From NCBI GenBank assembly GCA_964533965.1, contig CAZHNN010000009.1, positions 31,707 through 95,706 on the forward strand: a stretch of 64,000 bases of DNA, given 5' to 3'. A program made the position numbers and the translations under genes. This DNA is from RGIG3178 sp964533965. GTDB lineage: Bacteria > Bacillota > Clostridia > Christensenellales > QAND01. The notes under the pieces were generated by a model. It was not told the origin of the DNA. It saw only the letters and a program-made list of their open reading frames with translations, and did no database searches. This document shows positions 61,046 through 64,000 of this stretch, piece by piece; position 1 is the first letter of the stretch, and the number at the start of each line of letters is the position of its first letter.

Positions 61046-61152
61046 CACGCCTCACGCAGTGGCCGTTTCAAGAGGGTCGGCGTTTCCGAAGGAAATCGCC
61101 AAGGGGATTGCCAAGGGGGGAAATCGGAATTCCCCCTGACCCCTTGGCAAAG
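61046..61152 (-). repeat. Left inverted repeat flanking the ApeA-like gene
   Basis: Contains CACGCAGTGGCCGTTT, GGGGATTGCCAAGG and GGGGAAATCGGAATTCCCCC...CCCCTTGGCAAA. It is the reverse complement, about 85% alike, of 62848-62936, with one extra segment of about 25 bases. That segment (CGTTTCCGAAGGAAATCGCC) matches the third copy at 63736-63815. Confidence 0.85.
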
Positions 61153-61212
61153 GAATATCCAACGTTTTTACTTCTTACATTGTTGCCAAAACAAAAGAAC
61201 TGCCCATATGTT

Positions 61213-62697
61213 TTATACGTATGTCTTTTGTTTGTTATCTTGGGAGAAATGCCGCATCATTCTATCAAAGCCGTTAACTTCCCCAGACGAATTTAATCCA
61301 ATATTGAAAAAGTGATTAAGGTAACCTTTGAAAAATCTGTCATAAGAGAATCGTTTACAAATTTGATCTGGAAGTATACCTAAGCGAGATAAAATGTTTA
61401 TTCTATACAGATGTTTATAAATTTCTGCAATTTCTACAAGCTCGATTTCGCTAAATTGTGGTGAATTGCTATTGGATGAATGGGTATAAATATTTCGCGC
61501 ATCTTTGATCTTTTCAAGTAACTCATTGTAATGTTCAGAGTTTGTTTCAGAATTTTTCTGTAATGCTAATATCCCTTCAAAAGTAAAGGCTTGCAGGGAT
61601 TCCTTGAATGTTTGTCCACTATAAGTACAATATCTTTTCATAAATTTTCTATATTCTTTATCGTCAATACTTTTTATGATATCTTTCTTCTTAGCATTGA
61701 AAATTGCTTTCATTTGAGTTTCATCTGTAAAAGCAGACATATAGCCTTCAACTAATTGCATAGTAGCCAGAAATTTATTTATAGTAGCAATCTTCATTGT
61801 TTCATCAAGAAGAATTCTTTGATAAGCTTTGTTTGCCATGTTTAGTTTATCTGAATTATCAAACCAAGAATTCAATGCCGAACAAACATCAGTAAAGTCA
61901 GTAATTTTGAAAAGGATATGTCTTAAGTAACCGGAGAAGTCTATACTTTTATTTTCAAATAAATGTAAGTTGCTTATAGGATGATTGCAATAACCAATAA
62001 ACTCAGATTTACCTTCTTGAATATTAAGTCTATTTATTGTTATTTGTTCGCCTGATAATATTTCAAAGAAACTAGTAATTTTACCAAAAACATTGTGAAA
62101 GTCAGAAACAGATAAAGGTGTATTTGACTGAAAATAGATTTCACTTCGAAAGCCAAAAGAAAGCCATCTTGTATCAAATTTAGAAGTTGGCTGAGATAAA
62201 AAAGTGAATTTTCCAATACAAGTTTCTGCAACCAATTTCTTTATTTCGATAGGTATATCAATTTTCTTATGCATTAACAAATCTATGTCATTCTTATTTA
62301 CATCATATGGACACATTCCAATGAGTTCATATCCTTCTGTAATTTCAAATCTAAAACTTCTAAACTCAGATTCTTCATAGAAGGGTTTATCACCTATTAT
62401 TGAATTAGATGTTAATAAATGGAGATTAGTAGTAAAAGTTCCATCTTGATTTGATTCGCTTTTGGCTCCAAAGTTTAGCAAGTCAAACATGCTAATATAT
62501 TTACCGTTATCCAATTTTACAACAGCACAACAATAATCATTATTTTCAACTATCTGTATTACTTCTCTGGAGACATTCAATAATGTGATCTGGGTTTGAT
62601 AATAATCATTGAAAATGATTGTAGCTCTTATTTCTTTTTCAACTTGGCAAATACTTATAACCTTTCCCGACATAATCTCGTTTTGTGCGTATTCCAT
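61213..62697 (-). CDS. ApeA-like HEPN defence protein
   Basis: 494 residues from ATG 62697 (GGGAGC upstream). The N-terminal half (about 1-300) resembles the ApeA N-terminal domain of beta-rich type; the C-terminal half is a HEPN-like helical domain with a nuclease motif RNIYTH (R401-x4-H406). ApeA proteins are single-gene abortive-infection systems that cut RNA on phage sensing. The gene is much more AT-rich than its neighbours and lies between inverted repeats, both signs of horizontal transfer. Assignment is by motif and layout; a profile search would be needed to be certain. Confidence 0.75.
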   Translation of the reverse strand: MEYAQNEIMSGKVISICQVEKEIRATIIFNDYYQTQITLLNVSREVIQIVENNDYCCAVVKLDNGKYISMFDLLNFGAKSESNQDGTFTTNLHLLTSNSIIGDKPFYEESEFRSFRFEITEGYELIGMCPYDVNKNDIDLLMHKKIDIPIEIKKLVAETCIGKFTFLSQPTSKFDTRWLSFGFRSEIYFQSNTPLSVSDFHNVFGKITSFFEILSGEQITINRLNIQEGKSEFIGYCNHPISNLHLFENKSIDFSGYLRHILFKITDFTDVCSALNSWFDNSDKLNMANKAYQRILLDETMKIATINKFLATMQLVEGYMSAFTDETQMKAIFNAKKKDIIKSIDDKEYRKFMKRYCTYSGQTFKESLQAFTFEGILALQKNSETNSEHYNELLEKIKDARNIYTHSSNSNSPQFSEIELVEIAEIYKHLYRINILSRLGILPDQICKRFSYDRFFKGYLNHFFNIGLNSSGEVNGFDRMMRHFSQDNKQKTYV

Positions 62698-62847
62698 GCT
62701 ACTATGCTCCCTTTGTATAGCAAATAATGATATATTACCCTTTTCTAATATTATAGCATAGTAGAATAAAACAAGATGACGTATTTCATAAGCAAACATA
62801 GAATCGATTTAGCGACATGTACATCAAATCGCAGTCTTGTATATACT

Positions 62848-62936
62848 TTTGCCAAGGGGCCAGGGTGGGATTCCGATTTCCCCCCTTAGGCCCCTTGGTA
62901 ATCCCCTAACCCCCTTAAAACGGCCACTGCGTGGGG
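62848..62936 (+). repeat. Right inverted repeat flanking the ApeA-like gene
   Basis: TTTTGCCAAGGGGCCAGGGT, GGGATTCCGATTTCCCCCCT, AAAACGGCCACTGCGTGGGG; inverted relative to 61046-61152. Confidence 0.85.
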
Positions 62937-62970
62937 CTGCCAGTGCGTGGACCTACTTTAGAGTATATAT

Positions 62971-63023
62971 GGGGCTAGGGGCGGAGCCCCTATTCTTCAT
63001 CGGGCGGTGGGCGGGTATAGATA
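62971..63023 (+). repeat. G-rich dispersed repeat, copy 19
   Basis: GGGGCTAGGGGCGGAGCCCC, core CGGGCGGTGGGCGGGTATAG; directly follows the right inverted repeat. Confidence 0.88.
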
Positions 63024-63160
63024 ACTCCGCCATAGCGGAAACGATTAATTTCAACTGTTTAATACTTTTAACCGTGAAACCAATAAGGAGTTTCAATTTT
63101 TATTATCTATCTGTCCATATAAGTATATGCTATAGTTTAGTATAAAGGGGTGTATTTCTT

Positions 63161-63709
63161 ATGAAGGTTAGTTTCAATTACACTGCTGACGACCGATGGA
63201 ATTTTGAAAAATATGTGATTCGAACAGTTCCGAAATTCCGGAGCAATTTTATTTTAAAAATTCTAAGTGTACTGGTCAGAGCGTTTATGGGATCGTTTTT
63301 TGGATTGCATTTAGGATTGTATTTAGCACATGATATCTTCTTCTATTATTTTAGTTTTTTGGAAATGCTAGTCATCGCAATACTTATCAGTCTACCGCTT
63401 GTTTGTTATTATATATACAAACATAAGTCCCGATATAAGAAAATGTCAAAAGACTCAGAGCATAAGGGGATGCTAACAATCGAAATCGATGAAAATGGAA
63501 TCCAAGAATCGACAACTATCACCAAAGAATTTGTTTCATGGGAAGGCGTTCACCGCATCGAGCAGGACACGGAATATATCTATTTGTTCATAGATACTAT
63601 AAGGGCATATGTAATCCCTAAACGGGTATTCCCTTCCAAAAAAGAATCCGAGGAATTTTACAGCATCGCCTTAAGTTTTTACAATAGCAATAAAACAAAT
63701 AGAATTTAA
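63161..63709 (+). CDS. YcxB-like membrane protein
   Basis: 182 residues from ATG after AAGGGGTG. Two membrane helices (about 38-58 and 65-85) and a YcxB-type domain (LTIEIDENGIQESTTITKEFVSWEGVHRIEQDTEYIYLFIDTIRAYVIPKRVFPSKKESEEFYSIALSFY), paralogous to the 60445-60966 protein. AT-rich like the ApeA-like gene. Bounded by second-family repeats. Function unknown. Confidence 0.85.
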   Translation: MKVSFNYTADDRWNFEKYVIRTVPKFRSNFILKILSVLVRAFMGSFFGLHLGLYLAHDIFFYYFSFLEMLVIAILISLPLVCYYIYKHKSRYKKMSKDSEHKGMLTIEIDENGIQESTTITKEFVSWEGVHRIEQDTEYIYLFIDTIRAYVIPKRVFPSKKESEEFYSIALSFYNSNKTNRI

Positions 63710-63735
63710 AAAGCATAAATATCGAGTGTACGAGC

Positions 63736-63815
63736 CCCTTAGCAATCTCTCTTGACGATTCCCTTCGGAACCACTGGACCCCTTAAAACTGCCACTGCGT
63801 GGGGCTGTCAGTGTG
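63736..63815 (+). repeat. Second-family repeat, third copy
   Basis: CCCCTTAGCAATCTCTCTTG, GACGATTCCCTTCGGAACC and AAAACTGCCACTGCGTGGGG, parallel to 62848-62936 and inverted relative to 61046-61152. Confidence 0.75.
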
Positions 63816-63837
63816 CAGACCTTTAGATGTATATACT

Positions 63838-63890
63838 GGGCTAGGGGCGGAGCCCCTATTCCTCATTGGGTGGCGGGTGGGTATAGATAA
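63838..63890 (+). repeat. G-rich dispersed repeat, copy 20
   Basis: GGGCTAGGGGCGGAGCCCCT, core TGGGTGGCGGGTGGGTATAG; again directly after a second-family repeat. Confidence 0.87.
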
Positions 63891-63957
63891 ACCCCACCAC
63901 AGTGGAATCACAATACTTTTCCACTACCCATTCACAGCAACATTGGCAGAAAAAGCA

Positions 63958-63988
63958 TAAGCCCCGCATCTTTCGATACGGGGCTTAA
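63958..63988. terminator. Hairpin at right edge
   Basis: AAGCCCCG / CGGGGCTT with loop CATCTTTCGATA. Direction of the served gene lies outside the window; only a hairpin can be stated. Confidence 0.5.
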
Positions 63989-64000
63989 ACTGGCTCCTCA

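Overview
The window looks like chromosome of a Gram-positive, probably spore-forming member of the Clostridia (Bacillota). Supporting signs are AGGAGG-type ribosome sites, many TTG/GTG starts, lipoboxes followed by Thr/Pro-rich linkers, a Spo0A-type receiver, WG-repeat proteins, TPM/LemA/TelA/XpaC envelope genes, a mannose-type PTS and Rnf-type proteins. No rRNA, tRNA or CRISPR array is seen. The genus cannot be fixed from the sequence. A 10-N run at 2529-2538 marks an assembly join inside a PTS gene.

Layout. 1-5.6 kb, minus strand: membrane proteins, an AAC(3)-like acetyltransferase, a fused PTS IIC-IID, and lrp-ald (alanine dehydrogenase with its Lrp-type regulator). 5.7-8.6 kb, plus strand: a MOFRL-type glycerate 2-kinase followed by an enolase-like protein that lacks key catalytic residues. 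8.8-15 kb: small proteins, a His/Cys-rich protein with a DUF134 regulator behind a palindromic operator, a WG-repeat protein, a lipoprotein and a PadR/HAAS pair. 15-17.6 kb: two tandem serpin lipoproteins. 17.8-23.4 kb: five tandem paralogues of a two-module membrane/PH-like protein ending in VPAEKWVR. 23.5-31 kb: a membrane methyltransferase, a D-threonate-type kinase/dehydrogenase pair, a second WG protein, a GNAT enzyme and two lipoproteins. 31-32 kb: a gene-less AT-rich stretch. 32.8-36.2 kb: a phage early-region remnant with repressor, operator-bearing promoter, replication genes and an opposing promoter carrying a LexA-like box. 36.9-39.4 kb: a zinc-ribbon membrane protein, a class II aldolase and a 43-residue protein made almost only of Arg, His, Cys and Ser blocks. 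39.7-44.6 kb: an XpaC-TelA-TPM-LemA-TPM envelope cluster. 44.9-48.6 kb: a Spo0A-like receiver without output domain, a secreted protein, an ECF sigma/anti-sigma pair and small proteins, one built of short repeats. 48.9-54.2 kb: oxidoreductase, HAD phosphatase, CBS protein, ferritin-like protein and M20 peptidase. 54.2-60 kb: an RnfD-RnfC fusion with a CoA-binding protein, redox enzymes, rhodanese and cupin. 60-64 kb: YcxB-like proteins and an AT-rich ApeA/HEPN-type defence gene bounded by long inverted repeats.

The window is threaded by about twenty copies of a G-rich intergenic repeat: a GGGG-n-CCCC hairpin, an AT spacer, and a core near GGGCGGTGGGCGGGTTTAGA. Almost all lie in the same (+) orientation whatever the direction of the neighbouring genes, and many touch the stop codons of minus-strand genes. 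One lies inside the phage remnant and one inside the DUF134 gene pair, so the family has spread. This repeat, the homopolymer-block protein, the phage switch region, the inverted-repeat-bounded defence gene and the Rnf fusion are the observations most worth following. All assignments come from reading sequence and recalled family motifs; no database search was run.
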